This document shows, one piece after another, positions 7,649 through 14,402 of a stretch of DNA of 14,402 nucleotides. Below the pieces are notes generated by a model. That model had not been told where the DNA came from. It did no database searches and saw nothing but the letters and a program-made list of their open reading frames with translations. Origin of the DNA: Bacteroidales bacterium (GTDB lineage Bacteria; Bacteroidota; Bacteroidia; Bacteroidales; UBA932); assembly GCA_017615445.1 (NCBI GenBank), contig JAGAAD010000073.1, forward strand, positions 1 through 14,402, written 5' to 3'. The position numbers were made by a program, and so were the translations under genes. Position 1 is the first letter of the stretch. Every line of letters begins with the position of its first letter.

Positions 7649-9781
7649 ATGAAAAAGTATCTGTTTATTCTCGGCTTGCTGGGCCTGGCCGCGGCCTGCG
7701 GTCCTAAGGAGGACCCGACACCGGAACCGACGCCCGCCGGTGAAGCACCGAAAGTGGTAAGCACCGTCCCCGCCGCCAACGCTACCGATGTCGCGCTCAC
7801 GATTGAGGAAATTGTGATCAATTACGACAAAGCGATAAGCCTTGCGCCCAATCCGACCATCAAAGTCAACGACCAGTATGTGGACGAAGACATATATGTG
7901 GTGGACCAGAGCCTCTATATCCCCGTGACCCTGCAGGGCGGAACGAAATACACGGTCAAGGTGCTCAAACCCTCTATTAAAGATTCGGAGGGCAACTATG
8001 CAGAAGACCTGACACTCTCGTTCACGACCGCATCCCTGAACAATTTCAACGCGGCGGCATTCGCCCTCGCCGCGGCACCGGTGGACGCATCGGCCACCCC
8101 GGAAACGAAAGCGCTCTACGAACAGCTGAAGGAAGACTTCGGTTCCAAGATTTACTCCGCCGCTATGGCCGAAGTGGCCTGGAATACCGACAACGCCGAG
8201 GCCATCAAGGCCGCGACCGGCAAGTATCCGGTCATCAACGCATTCGACTATATCCACCTCCCGAGCAGTCCGGCGAACTGGATTGACTATGGCGACATCA
8301 CTCCCGTGCGGGAGTGGGACGGCAAGGGTGGCGTGGTCGCTGCCGGCTGGCACTGGAACGTGCCCACGAGCGACGGATCGGGCGTCCCCGGACCTGAGCC
8401 GTCTGAATTCCAGGACGACATAGTGATAGATTTCGATGATGTTACTCTGGATATGAGTTGGAGCAACTACGCCTTCGTGGACAGTTCCGTCTTCGAAGGT
8501 CTTGCAGCCGGATCCAAACTCTGCATATACTACAAAGACGCGTTCCACGAAGGCATCTACAGCGGCACGATAGTGCTGAAGTCAAAGCCGGAAGAAACTT
8601 GGGATGTCCTTGTGGGAGCGAACAATTTCAGGTATGAGTATCTCGATGTGGAAGACGGTGACGGACGTTATGTGATCACCCTCGACGCCAAGATGATAGG
8701 TGAACTTAGAGAGCACGGCCTTCTGATCGCGGGCCGCAACATCACCTTCAGGGCCATGGGCATCAACCATCCTCTCCAATATGAGGACCGCGTCGTCTAC
8801 AACAAGGATTCCCTCATCCAGTGGGGATGCTGGGTGTATCTCGATTCCCTGAATTTCCTTGATCTGGTCGAGGAAAGCCAGGTGGTTATCAACTACAAGG
8901 AAGCCATCCCCGGCACCCAGATGCAGCTTCTGGAGAATCACGACGGCTGGGTGGCGCTCGCCAACAGAAGCGGCATCAACTACCAGGCCTTGAATCTCGC
9001 CGCCGGAGACGGCAGCGTGGTGGTGGAAGTGGACGACCTGTCGCTTGCGAGCATAATGGAATACGGCCTTATCATTTGCGGCTACAAATACACCCTCACC
9101 TCGGTCGTGAAACGTATTCCCATCCCCAAGACTAAGGCTGCGCAAAAAGTGATAATGAAAGGAACCGATCCGGAATTAAGCTTCTACTCAAAGGACAACG
9201 GTTTCAAGGTGGACGAAGCCCTGCAGGACGGCACTTGGGAGAACACCGTTATGAAGGCCGACCTGGAGAAACTTGCCGGCTACCTGAAACTCCTTCAGGA
9301 CGAGAATATCCCCGTGCTTTTCCGTCCGCTCCACGAAGCTTCCGGCGGCTGGTTCTGGTGGGGCAACTGCACCGCCGATGATTTCAAGGCATTGTGGAAG
9401 TATGTGTTCGATTATATGGGACAAGCCGGAGTGCACAACCTGCTTTGGGTTTGGACTTCGTGCCTCGGCGATGCCGACTGGTATCCGGGCGACGAATATG
9501 TGGATATAATCTCTTACGACTGGTATCCGCAGAGCGCATCCGTGTACCACTCCTCCGGCAAGGACGCCTGGGATGTTCTGCTCTCCATCTCGAACAAGAA
9601 GATGCTGGCCCTGTCCGAATGCTCGGCCATCCCCGCGCCTGAGAACTGCGCACAGGATGGAGCTATGTGGCTCTGGGCTATGCCGTGGTACGGCGAGTCT
9701 ATGGCCGCTCCGTACAACGATGCAGCCTTCTTCAACAAGTGGATGGGATCACCGTGGGTGTTTACACTTCCACAGCAGTAG
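7649..9781 (+). CDS. GH26 endo-beta-1,4-mannanase lipoprotein with nested domains
   Basis: Predicted 710-aa lipoprotein that would cut internal beta-1,4-mannosidic bonds of mannans. The start at 7649 gives MKKYLFILGLLGLAAAC with lipobox AAAC (Cys17), 1 nt after the SGBP stop; an ATG at 7640 adds three residues and overlaps the SGBP gene. Acidic residues soon after Cys17 (GPKED) would suit surface export. Residues about 34-128 are a bacterial Ig-like (Big_5) domain ending LSFTTA. The GH26 fold starts at about 148 (AEVAWNTDN, FDYIHLP, GGVVAAGWHWNVP at 228-239), breaks at about 248, and resumes at about 508 (FYSKDNGFKVDEAL). RPLHEASGGWFWWG carries acid/base Glu563; ISYDWY follows at 621-626; ALSECS carries nucleophile Glu657. 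Both catalytic Glu are present, so activity is likely. The inserted segment is described separately. The 3' end overlaps convergent pheS by 20 bp and no terminator is visible. Confidence 0.94.
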   Translation: MKKYLFILGLLGLAAACGPKEDPTPEPTPAGEAPKVVSTVPAANATDVALTIEEIVINYDKAISLAPNPTIKVNDQYVDEDIYVVDQSLYIPVTLQGGTKYTVKVLKPSIKDSEGNYAEDLTLSFTTASLNNFNAAAFALAAAPVDASATPETKALYEQLKEDFGSKIYSAAMAEVAWNTDNAEAIKAATGKYPVINAFDYIHLPSSPANWIDYGDITPVREWDGKGGVVAAGWHWNVPTSDGSGVPGPEPSEFQDDIVIDFDDVTLDMSWSNYAFVDSSVFEGLAAGSKLCIYYKDAFHEGIYSGTIVLKSKPEETWDVLVGANNFRYEYLDVEDGDGRYVITLDAKMIGELREHGLLIAGRNITFRAMGINHPLQYEDRVVYNKDSLIQWGCWVYLDSLNFLDLVEESQVVINYKEAIPGTQMQLLENHDGWVALANRSGINYQALNLAAGDGSVVVEVDDLSLASIMEYGLIICGYKYTLTSVVKRIPIPKTKAAQKVIMKGTDPELSFYSKDNGFKVDEALQDGTWENTVMKADLEKLAGYLKLLQDENIPVLFRPLHEASGGWFWWGNCTADDFKALWKYVFDYMGQAGVHNLLWVWTSCLGDADWYPGDEYVDIISYDWYPQSASVYHSSGKDAWDVLLSISNKKMLALSECSAIPAPENCAQDGAMWLWAMPWYGESMAAPYNDAAFFNKWMGSPWVFTLPQQ
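8414..9118 (+). other. Tandem duplicated domain inserted inside the GH26 catalytic domain
   Basis: This is a sub-region of the mannanase gene. Residues about 256-372 and 376-490 align as two diverged copies of one module. Each copy begins with an acidic-Asp start, then has a Trp (W271, W392) about seven residues before a hydrophobic-Asp pair, YKDA/YKEA (about 295-298, 416-419), a GDG turn (GDGRYVITLD, GDGSVVVEVD), and GLLIAG/GLIICG near the end followed by a beta strand. The pattern suggests beta-sandwich modules, plausibly carbohydrate-binding. The insertion lies between the GWHWNVP strand and the FYSKDNGFKVDEAL segment, which are close together in ordinary GH26 enzymes. I cannot assign a CBM family. 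Confidence 0.75.
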
Positions 9782-10799
9782 AGAACTCGCGGAGGAATCT
9801 GAGATCGTTCTCGAAATAGTGGCGAAGGTCGTTGACCTGCCACTTCAGCATAGCGATTCGCTCGAGGCCCATACCGAAAGCGAATCCGCTGTATTTATCC
9901 GGGTCGATGCCCGATGCCTTGAGGACGTTCGGGTCCACCATACCGCAGCCCAGGATCTCGAGCCAGCCGGTCCCCTTGCAGATGTTGCAGCCCTTGCCGT
10001 GGCAAATGTTGCAGCTTACGTCCACCTCTGCGGAAGGCTCTGTGAATGGGAAGTATGAAGGACGCATACGGATCTGGGTCTCGGGGCCGAACATCTCGCG
10101 GGCGAACAGGAGTATCGCCTGCTTGAGGTCCGCGAAGGTCACGTTTTCGTCGATATAGAGGCCCTCGATCTGATGGAAGATGCAGTGTGCGCGGGCGCTG
10201 ATAGCTTCGTTGCGGAACACGCGGCCGGGGCAGACGACGCGGATGGGAAGAGGCATCTTCTCCATCGCGCGGACCTGCACGGAAGACGTGTGAGTGCGAA
10301 GAAGAAGCGGGTTGAGGTGGCCTGCGGACACGAAGAAGGTGTCCTGCATATCGCGCGCGGGGTGGTTCGGAGGGAAGTTCAGGGCCTCGAAGACGTGGTA
10401 GTCGTCCTCGATTTCCGGGCCTTCGGCCACATCGTAACCGAACTTGCGGAAGATGTCCACTATCTCCTTGCGGACTATGCTCACGGGGTGGCGCGAGCCG
10501 AGGGAGAGTGCGTCGCCGGGCATCGAGAGATCCTCTCGAGGGCCCGATGCGGCCTCGGACGCCGCGAGCGCGTCGCGGAGTTCCTCGACCTTGGCGATGG
10601 CGAGCTGTTTCAGCTCGTTGAGCGGGCGGCCGAACTCCGCCTTCTGCTCCCTGTCCACGGTGCGGAACTCCTCGAAGAGGGCTGTGATCACACCCTTCTT
10701 GCCGAGGAAATGCACCCTGGCGTCTTCAACATCCTTCAAAGTCTCGCACTTCAGAGCCTGAAGCTCTGAAATCACCTGTTCAATATCTTCTTTCTTCAT
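9762..10799 (-). CDS. pheS: Phenylalanine--tRNA ligase alpha subunit
   Basis: Predicted 345-aa cytoplasmic class II aminoacyl-tRNA synthetase subunit, which charges tRNA-Phe together with PheT (not in the window). The N-terminal coiled coil (about 1-85) binds tRNA. The catalytic core has FNFPPNHPARDMQDTF-like motif 1 region (about 141-156), motif 2 FRNEAISARAHCIFHQIEG (195-213) and motif 3 GFAFGMGLERIAML (305-318), and ends with FENDLRFLREF. Residues 263-274 contain CNIC-x4-CNIC, a pair of CxxC motifs absent from the E. coli enzyme. The C-terminal tail STAVEV lies in the part overlapping the mannanase gene. It starts 2 nt after the upstream secreted-protein gene, so it is probably transcribed from that gene's promoter. 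Confidence 0.97.
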   Translation of the reverse strand: MKKEDIEQVISELQALKCETLKDVEDARVHFLGKKGVITALFEEFRTVDREQKAEFGRPLNELKQLAIAKVEELRDALAASEAASGPREDLSMPGDALSLGSRHPVSIVRKEIVDIFRKFGYDVAEGPEIEDDYHVFEALNFPPNHPARDMQDTFFVSAGHLNPLLLRTHTSSVQVRAMEKMPLPIRVVCPGRVFRNEAISARAHCIFHQIEGLYIDENVTFADLKQAILLFAREMFGPETQIRMRPSYFPFTEPSAEVDVSCNICHGKGCNICKGTGWLEILGCGMVDPNVLKASGIDPDKYSGFAFGMGLERIAMLKWQVNDLRHYFENDLRFLREFSTAVEV

Positions 10800-10801
10800 A
10801 A

Positions 10802-11221
10802 TTACTGTGCAGAACGTTTTGCCTCGCGCTTGTCGCGGGACTTTTTATCCCTGGCGGCGCCGTTTTTCAGGTATTTAGTCCACTGCTCGTCGTCGAGCAC
10901 CTTGCGGAAAGCGACATAGATGCGCTCGTACCATTTATCCTGGATAGCTTGATAGACATCCGTGTTGCTAACCCTCGCGCGGCTCTTCTCCATAATCTCG
11001 GCCCTCATCGCGTAATAATCGTGAGTGAGGATCGAATCCACATAGAACTCCTGGGCCATATCAAGATCCAGGATGCGGACATATTTCTCCACCTCCTTGT
11101 CTATCGCCTCACGCATCTCCTTCTCCTGCTGCTCGGGGCTTTTCTGCTCCTGGGCACGGGCGGTGAAGGGCATCAGGGCGATGACCAGCGCTGCGGAAAT
11201 CAGTATGCGGAATAATTTCAT
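10802..11221 (-). CDS. Secreted helical protein of unknown function upstream of pheS
   Basis: Predicted 139-aa exported protein. The ATG at 11221 gives MKLFRILISAALVIALMPFTARAQ, a good Sec signal peptide with cleavage after ARA; the longer frame to 11245 adds residues that lie across the promoter. The mature part is charged and almost entirely helical, with residues such as EKEMREAIDKEVEKYVRILDL and FRKVLDDEQWTKYLKNG, and a very basic tail (RDKKSRDKREAKRSAQ). The LDDEQW-YL pattern recalls Spy/CpxP-like and DUF4890-like periplasmic proteins of Bacteroidota, but I do not recognise a named family. The stop is 2 nt before the pheS start, which implies one transcript. The functional link with pheS, if any, is unknown. 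Confidence 0.75.
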   Translation of the reverse strand: MKLFRILISAALVIALMPFTARAQEQKSPEQQEKEMREAIDKEVEKYVRILDLDMAQEFYVDSILTHDYYAMRAEIMEKSRARVSNTDVYQAIQDKWYERIYVAFRKVLDDEQWTKYLKNGAARDKKSRDKREAKRSAQ

Positions 11222-11229
11222 TATATTTG
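11222..11229 (+). promoter_or_regulatory. -7 box for the C69 dipeptidase gene
   Basis: TATATTTG matches the Bacteroidota -7 consensus and lies 42 nt before the ATG at 11272, giving a leader of about 36 nt. No clear TTTG is present 19-21 nt upstream. The box directly abuts the start codon of the divergent gene (11219-11221). Confidence 0.5.
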
Positions 11230-11246
11230 CTAACCACAATAGCACG

Positions 11247-11254
11247 CAAAATTA
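11247..11254 (-). promoter_or_regulatory. -7 box for the secreted protein-pheS operon
   Basis: On the minus strand TAATTTTG matches TAnnTTTG. Transcription would start near 11240, giving a leader of about 19 nt before the ATG at 11221. A T-rich stretch rather than a clear TTTG occupies the -33 position. Confidence 0.5.
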
Positions 11255-11271
11255 ATCAATTCCAAGATAAA

Positions 11272-12969
11272 ATGAAAAACAAGCTTCTCCTGACAGCCGC
11301 AGCGTTCCTTCTGATGTCAGCCGTCCAGGCTTTCGCCTGCACCAATATCATCATCACGAAAGAAGCCAGCGCGGACGGCTCCACTATGGTCTCTTATGCC
11401 GCCGACTCCCACTGGCTCTACGGCGAACTTTACCTAAGGCCAGCCGGTGCTTTCAAGGATAAGGCGATGCGCCAGGTTATCGAATGGGACACCTATAAGC
11501 CGCTGGGCAAGATTCCCGAGGCCGCCCAGACCTACCAGCGACTCGGCAATATGAATGAGCACCAGCTCATAATCGGCGAGACCACCTGGGGCGGACGCGA
11601 AGAACAGGTCAACAAAGACGGTCTGATGGACTACGGCTCCTTGATCTATATTGCGCTCGAACGAGCAAAATCAGCACGTGAAGCCATCAAAATCATAGCC
11701 GATCTCGCAAACACCTGGGGCTACTGCTCCGAAGGCGAGACCTTCAGCATCGCAGACAAGGATGAGGCCTGGATTATGGACCTCGTGGGTAAGGGAAAGG
11801 AAAAAGGCATCGTGTGGGTGGCCCGCCGTGTCCCGGACGGCTACATCTGCGCACACGCCAACCAGGCGCGCATCACCAGATTCCCGCTCCACGATTCCGG
11901 GAACTGCCAGTATTCGGAAGACGTCATCAGCTTCGCCCGCGCGAACGGCTGGTACGACGGCAGCGACGAGGATTTCAGCTTCCGCGAGGCCTACAACCCG
12001 CTCGACTTCGGCGGCGCCCGCGGCTGTGAGTCCCGCGTATGGTCGGCCTTCAACATCCTCTGCGACGGCAATTTCGTCTTCGTCGACCAGTATGGCAACG
12101 AGCGCGGCGCTTCTGCCGACGACTACCTGGGCTACGCGATGGGCAACGACCTTTCGGGCGAGATGCCGCTGTTCGTGAAGCCTACCCGCAAGCTCACCGT
12201 CAAGGATGTGGCCGACGCGATGCGCGACCATTTCGAGGGCACGCCTATGGATATGAGGGTCGACGTCGGTGCGGGCGGAAACGCCTGTCCCTACCGCTGG
12301 AGGCCGATGGGCTTCGAGGTGGACGGCGTGAAATATGTCAACGAGCGCGCTATCGCCACACAGCAGACCGGTTTCTGGTTCGTGGCCCAGGCCCGCGCCA
12401 GCCTGCCGGATGCGGTCGGAGCTCTCGTGTGGTTCGGCGTGGACGACACCGCCACATCCTGGCTCACCCCTATCTATGTCAGCTCCACGGAAGTGCCCGA
12501 GTGCTTCAAGGTGGGCAACGGCGACCTTCTGCATTATTCTGCGAAATCCGCGTTCTGGATCAACAACCGCGTGTCCAACTCCTGCTACAGGATGTACAAC
12601 CTGATGGAGCCCTATGTGCGCGAAAGGATCGACGCTTTCGAGAACGAGCAGATGACCAAAGCCGTTCCAGAGATGGATAAGAAACTCGCCGACCTCGTCA
12701 TCGCAGGAAAGGCTGACAAGGCCATCAAGCAGATGACCGACTTTTCAGTCAAAACCGCCCAGAAGCAGTTCAAGGCCTGGGTCAAGCTCGAGGAGACCCT
12801 TCTCGTGAAGTTCATCGACGGCAACGTGAAGGCCCAGGACGCCAAGGGCAACTTCCTGCACACCAAGTATCACGACGGCACTCCTGAAGGCCTCACCCAG
12901 CCCGGCTACACCGAGCGCTTCAAGAGGGCTATAGTCCGCGACAACGGCGAAACGCTCCGTTCCAAATAA
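11272..12969 (+). CDS. Secreted C69-family dipeptidase (Ntn hydrolase)
   Basis: Predicted 565-aa exported peptidase, likely periplasmic, that would release dipeptides from the N-terminus of short peptides or cleave dipeptides. The ATG at 11272 gives MKNKLLLTAAAFLLMSAVQAFA, a Sec signal peptide ending at Ala22, so processing exposes Cys23 as the N-terminal nucleophile. The CTNIIITKEASADGSTMVSY stretch after it is the hallmark of family C69. Other matching segments are GETTWGGREEQVNKDGLMDYG and GGARGCESRVWSAFNILCDG. The length suits secreted Bacteroidota members with a helical C-terminal extension. A TTG at 11227 could extend the frame but would spoil the signal peptide. No terminator is seen between this gene and the next. 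Confidence 0.93.
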   Translation: MKNKLLLTAAAFLLMSAVQAFACTNIIITKEASADGSTMVSYAADSHWLYGELYLRPAGAFKDKAMRQVIEWDTYKPLGKIPEAAQTYQRLGNMNEHQLIIGETTWGGREEQVNKDGLMDYGSLIYIALERAKSAREAIKIIADLANTWGYCSEGETFSIADKDEAWIMDLVGKGKEKGIVWVARRVPDGYICAHANQARITRFPLHDSGNCQYSEDVISFARANGWYDGSDEDFSFREAYNPLDFGGARGCESRVWSAFNILCDGNFVFVDQYGNERGASADDYLGYAMGNDLSGEMPLFVKPTRKLTVKDVADAMRDHFEGTPMDMRVDVGAGGNACPYRWRPMGFEVDGVKYVNERAIATQQTGFWFVAQARASLPDAVGALVWFGVDDTATSWLTPIYVSSTEVPECFKVGNGDLLHYSAKSAFWINNRVSNSCYRMYNLMEPYVRERIDAFENEQMTKAVPEMDKKLADLVIAGKADKAIKQMTDFSVKTAQKQFKAWVKLEETLLVKFIDGNVKAQDAKGNFLHTKYHDGTPEGLTQPGYTERFKRAIVRDNGETLRSK

Positions 12970-12975
12970 AATTGT

Positions 12976-12983
12976 TATCTTTG
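12976..12983 (+). promoter_or_regulatory. -7 box for the outer-membrane protein gene
   Basis: TATCTTTG, 6 nt after the dipeptidase stop, matches TAnnTTTG. It is 37 nt before the ATG at 13020, giving a leader of about 30 nt. No -33 TTTG is visible in the dipeptidase 3' end. The A/T-rich region before the start has no Shine-Dalgarno, as usual for highly expressed Bacteroidota genes. Confidence 0.6.
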
Positions 12984-13019
12984 CACCGCTTTAAACGCAA
13001 CAAACTTTTATCTATACTT

Positions 13020-13652
13020 ATGAAAAAGGTTCTTATGACTATTGCACTCGTGGCTGTAGCAGCTACCAGCGCATTCGCTCAGATCTCAGTCGGAGCAGGT
13101 TATCTTGCAAACACACAGAAGACCGCAGTCACCTCCGGAAGCACCACCACTACAGTTGCTGAAGCATCTCAGGGTTTCTATGCAGGTGCTGACTACACCT
13201 TCGATCTCGGCCAGGGCCTCGGCGTTGTCGCCGGCCTCAAGGGAGCATTCCTCTTCGTTCCCGAGCACGAGATTCTTCTCGGTGCAGCAACCTCCAAGAC
13301 CAGCGAGATGTATCTTGTCGTTCCTGTCCAGTGCAACTACTCCTATGTGCTGAGCAACGACCTCAAGCTCTTCGCATTCGCAGGCCCGAGCCTTTCCTTC
13401 GGTCTGTCTTCCAAGACTGTCACCACCGATAAGACCGGTCTTACCAACACTGTCAACACCACCGACAACTATGCCGACGGCAGCGACTACGGCAAGTTCA
13501 ACCTCCTCCTCGGCGCAGGCGTCGGCGTGGACGTTATGAACACCATCCGCATCAAGGCTGGCTACGACATCGGCCTCCTCGACCGTCACGCTGCTGACGA
13601 CACCAAGATTGGTGACGCACAGTGGTATGTTGGAGTTGCTTATCTGTTCTAA
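13020..13652 (+). CDS. Small outer-membrane beta-barrel protein
   Basis: Predicted 210-aa outer-membrane protein of the porin-family/OmpW-OmpX-like beta-barrel type. The ATG at 13020 gives MKKVLMTIALVAVAATSAFAQ, a clean Sec signal peptide cleaved after AFA. The mature chain shows alternating amphipathic strands (ISVGAGYLA, GFYAGADYTF, LGVVAGLKGAFLF, LKLFAFAGPSLSFGL, FNLLLGAGVGVDV, IRIKAGYDIGL, WYVGVAYLF) and ends in Phe, the usual BAM recognition signal; about eight strands fit. The frame extends to 12972 but that start would lie inside the promoter. Ligand or channel role cannot be read from the sequence. It is followed by a strong hairpin. Confidence 0.88.
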   Translation: MKKVLMTIALVAVAATSAFAQISVGAGYLANTQKTAVTSGSTTTTVAEASQGFYAGADYTFDLGQGLGVVAGLKGAFLFVPEHEILLGAATSKTSEMYLVVPVQCNYSYVLSNDLKLFAFAGPSLSFGLSSKTVTTDKTGLTNTVNTTDNYADGSDYGKFNLLLGAGVGVDVMNTIRIKAGYDIGLLDRHAADDTKIGDAQWYVGVAYLF

Positions 13653-13676
13653 TTATTAGACTGACAACGCAATAGT

Positions 13677-13711
13677 GTAAAAGGTGTCCCACAATTCGGG
13701 ACACCTTTTAC
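13677..13711 (+). terminator. Strong hairpin terminator 1 after the OMP gene
   Basis: A perfect 14-bp stem (GTAAAAGGTGTCCC with GGGACACCTTTTAC) encloses the 7-nt loop ACAATTC, 24 nt after the OMP stop. The 3' arm carries TTTT and is followed by GTTTTA. The A/T-flanked symmetric stem can act in both directions. Confidence 0.8.
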
Positions 13712-13732
13712 GTTTTACCGTGGTTTTCGCTT

Positions 13733-13759
13733 AAGGTGTCCCTGTTTTTGGGACACCTT
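13733..13759. terminator. Hairpin terminator 2, sharing arms with hairpin 1
   Basis: A 10-bp stem (AAGGTGTCCC with GGGACACCTT) encloses the T-rich loop TGTTTTT, extended by TTAA/TTAA if one T is bulged. It lies 7 nt beyond the stop of the minus-strand acyltransferase gene, so it may terminate that gene, although it has no good T run on the minus strand. T-rich sequence follows on the plus strand. Confidence 0.65.
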
Positions 13760-13766
13760 TAACGCT

Positions 13767-14402
13767 TTATATTTTCAGGAAGATATTTTTACGGTATAGG
13801 AAGTAGAGCAGCAGCCAGCAGAGCAGGACGTATCCGGCGCTCAGAATAACCTGTCCGACCTGGGCGGGAACCAATCCGGCAAGTCCGCCAAACAGGAACT
13901 GGCTGGCAGACTGAATCGACACTATCCTCTGGAGCATATAAATGGTAATGGAATTCAGGCCGATAACCTCTAGCGGGAAGGCCCATTTCTTCCAACCCCT
14001 GACATCTATTAGATAATAGAACAGCGCGAACATCGCGAGCGAATAGGCCGCCACGACCAGGACGAAACTGCTGGTCCAAAGACTCTTGTTAAACGGCAGC
14101 CAGATGCTCCAGATCAGGCCGAGCCCCAGAAGAACGGCGGCGCCCCCCAGCATAGACAGGGTCTTGTGGGGCCGCTCGCTGCGCACAAAGTCCCCGGCAA
14201 ACTGCCCTAGCATAGCGGTGACAACAGCCGGGAGGGTGCTCAACAGACCTTCAGGATCAAAAACCTCAAAGTATAAATGTCCTGGCATCAGACAGCGGTC
14301 CACATAACCTACCAGGTTACCTTCCATCGACAGCGGATCCGCGCCTGGGCGGTCGGGAGCAACTATCGTAAGCAGAAGATTGTAGCCGACAAGGATTACG
14401 GC
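13767..14402 (-). CDS. COG4299/DUF5009-like membrane acyltransferase (5' end outside window)
   Basis: C-terminal 211 residues of a multi-pass inner-membrane protein; the frame stays open to the window edge, so the ATG at 14327 is internal. The residues before it (AVILVGYNLLLTIVAPDRPG) continue the family pattern. DPLSMEGNLVGYVDRCLMPGHLYF, then DPEGLLSTLPAVVTAMLGQFAG and IGLNSITIYMLQRIV, resemble the HGSNAT-related COG4299 family (heparan-alpha-glucosaminide N-acetyltransferase-like, often annotated DUF5009). About six hydrophobic segments are visible and the C-terminus is YRKNIFLKI. In this family the enzyme moves acetyl groups across the membrane onto sugars; the substrate here is unknown. 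No link to the PUL is evident, since two other transcription units lie between. Confidence 0.85.
   Translation of the reverse strand, partial: AVILVGYNLLLTIVAPDRPGADPLSMEGNLVGYVDRCLMPGHLYFEVFDPEGLLSTLPAVVTAMLGQFAGDFVRSERPHKTLSMLGGAAVLLGLGLIWSIWLPFNKSLWTSSFVLVVAAYSLAMFALFYYLIDVRGWKKWAFPLEVIGLNSITIYMLQRIVSIQSASQFLFGGLAGLVPAQVGQVILSAGYVLLCWLLLYFLYRKNIFLKI

Noticed and set aside
13677..13762. Repeated GGTGTCCC arms as CRISPR repeats or insertion-sequence ends
   Set aside because: There are only two hairpins, with no spacer regularity, no cas or transposase gene and no target duplication; terminator hairpins explain them better.

Overview
The window looks like chromosomal DNA of a fairly high-GC member of the Bacteroidota, most likely Bacteroidales. 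The reasons are an adjacent SusC/SusD pair, promoter boxes of the Bacteroidota type (TAnnTTTG instead of a sigma70 -10 box), no Shine-Dalgarno-like sequences before the start codons, many lipoproteins, and a PheS with a Cys-rich insertion. The genus cannot be fixed from this sequence alone.

Positions 1-227 hold a tRNA-Gly(GCC) gene on the minus strand, with a hairpin terminator on one side and a good -33/-7 promoter on the other. It is divergent from a five-gene plus-strand operon (228-9781) whose genes are 1-7 nt apart. In order, the operon encodes a DUF4434-type lipoprotein (TIM-barrel glycosidase-like, Pro/Thr linker, C-terminal FN3-like domain), a SusC-like TonB-dependent transporter, a SusD-like glycan-binding lipoprotein, a surface glycan-binding protein with TIG-like domains, and a GH26 endo-beta-mannanase lipoprotein. 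Together this is a polysaccharide utilization locus (PUL), most likely for beta-mannan. The two enzymes and SGBP would bind and cut the polymer at the cell surface, and SusC/SusD would import the oligosaccharides. No exo-enzymes (GH130, GH2, GH36) and no regulator are in the window. The main oddity is that the GH26 catalytic domain is interrupted by about 245 residues that form two diverged tandem copies of one beta-rich domain.

Positions 9762-11221 are on the minus strand: a small secreted helical protein of unknown function and pheS, which look like one operon. The pheS 3' end overlaps the mannanase 3' end by 20 bp, tail to tail.

Positions 11272-13652 are on the plus strand: a secreted C69-family dipeptidase, then an outer-membrane beta-barrel protein with its own promoter box. 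Two hairpins sharing the same GGTGTCCC/GGGACACC arms fill the convergent gap. The window ends inside a minus-strand membrane acyltransferase gene (COG4299/DUF5009-like) whose 5' end is outside the window.

No mobile element, CRISPR array, rRNA or phage gene was seen, and no gene-free stretch exceeds 300 bases.
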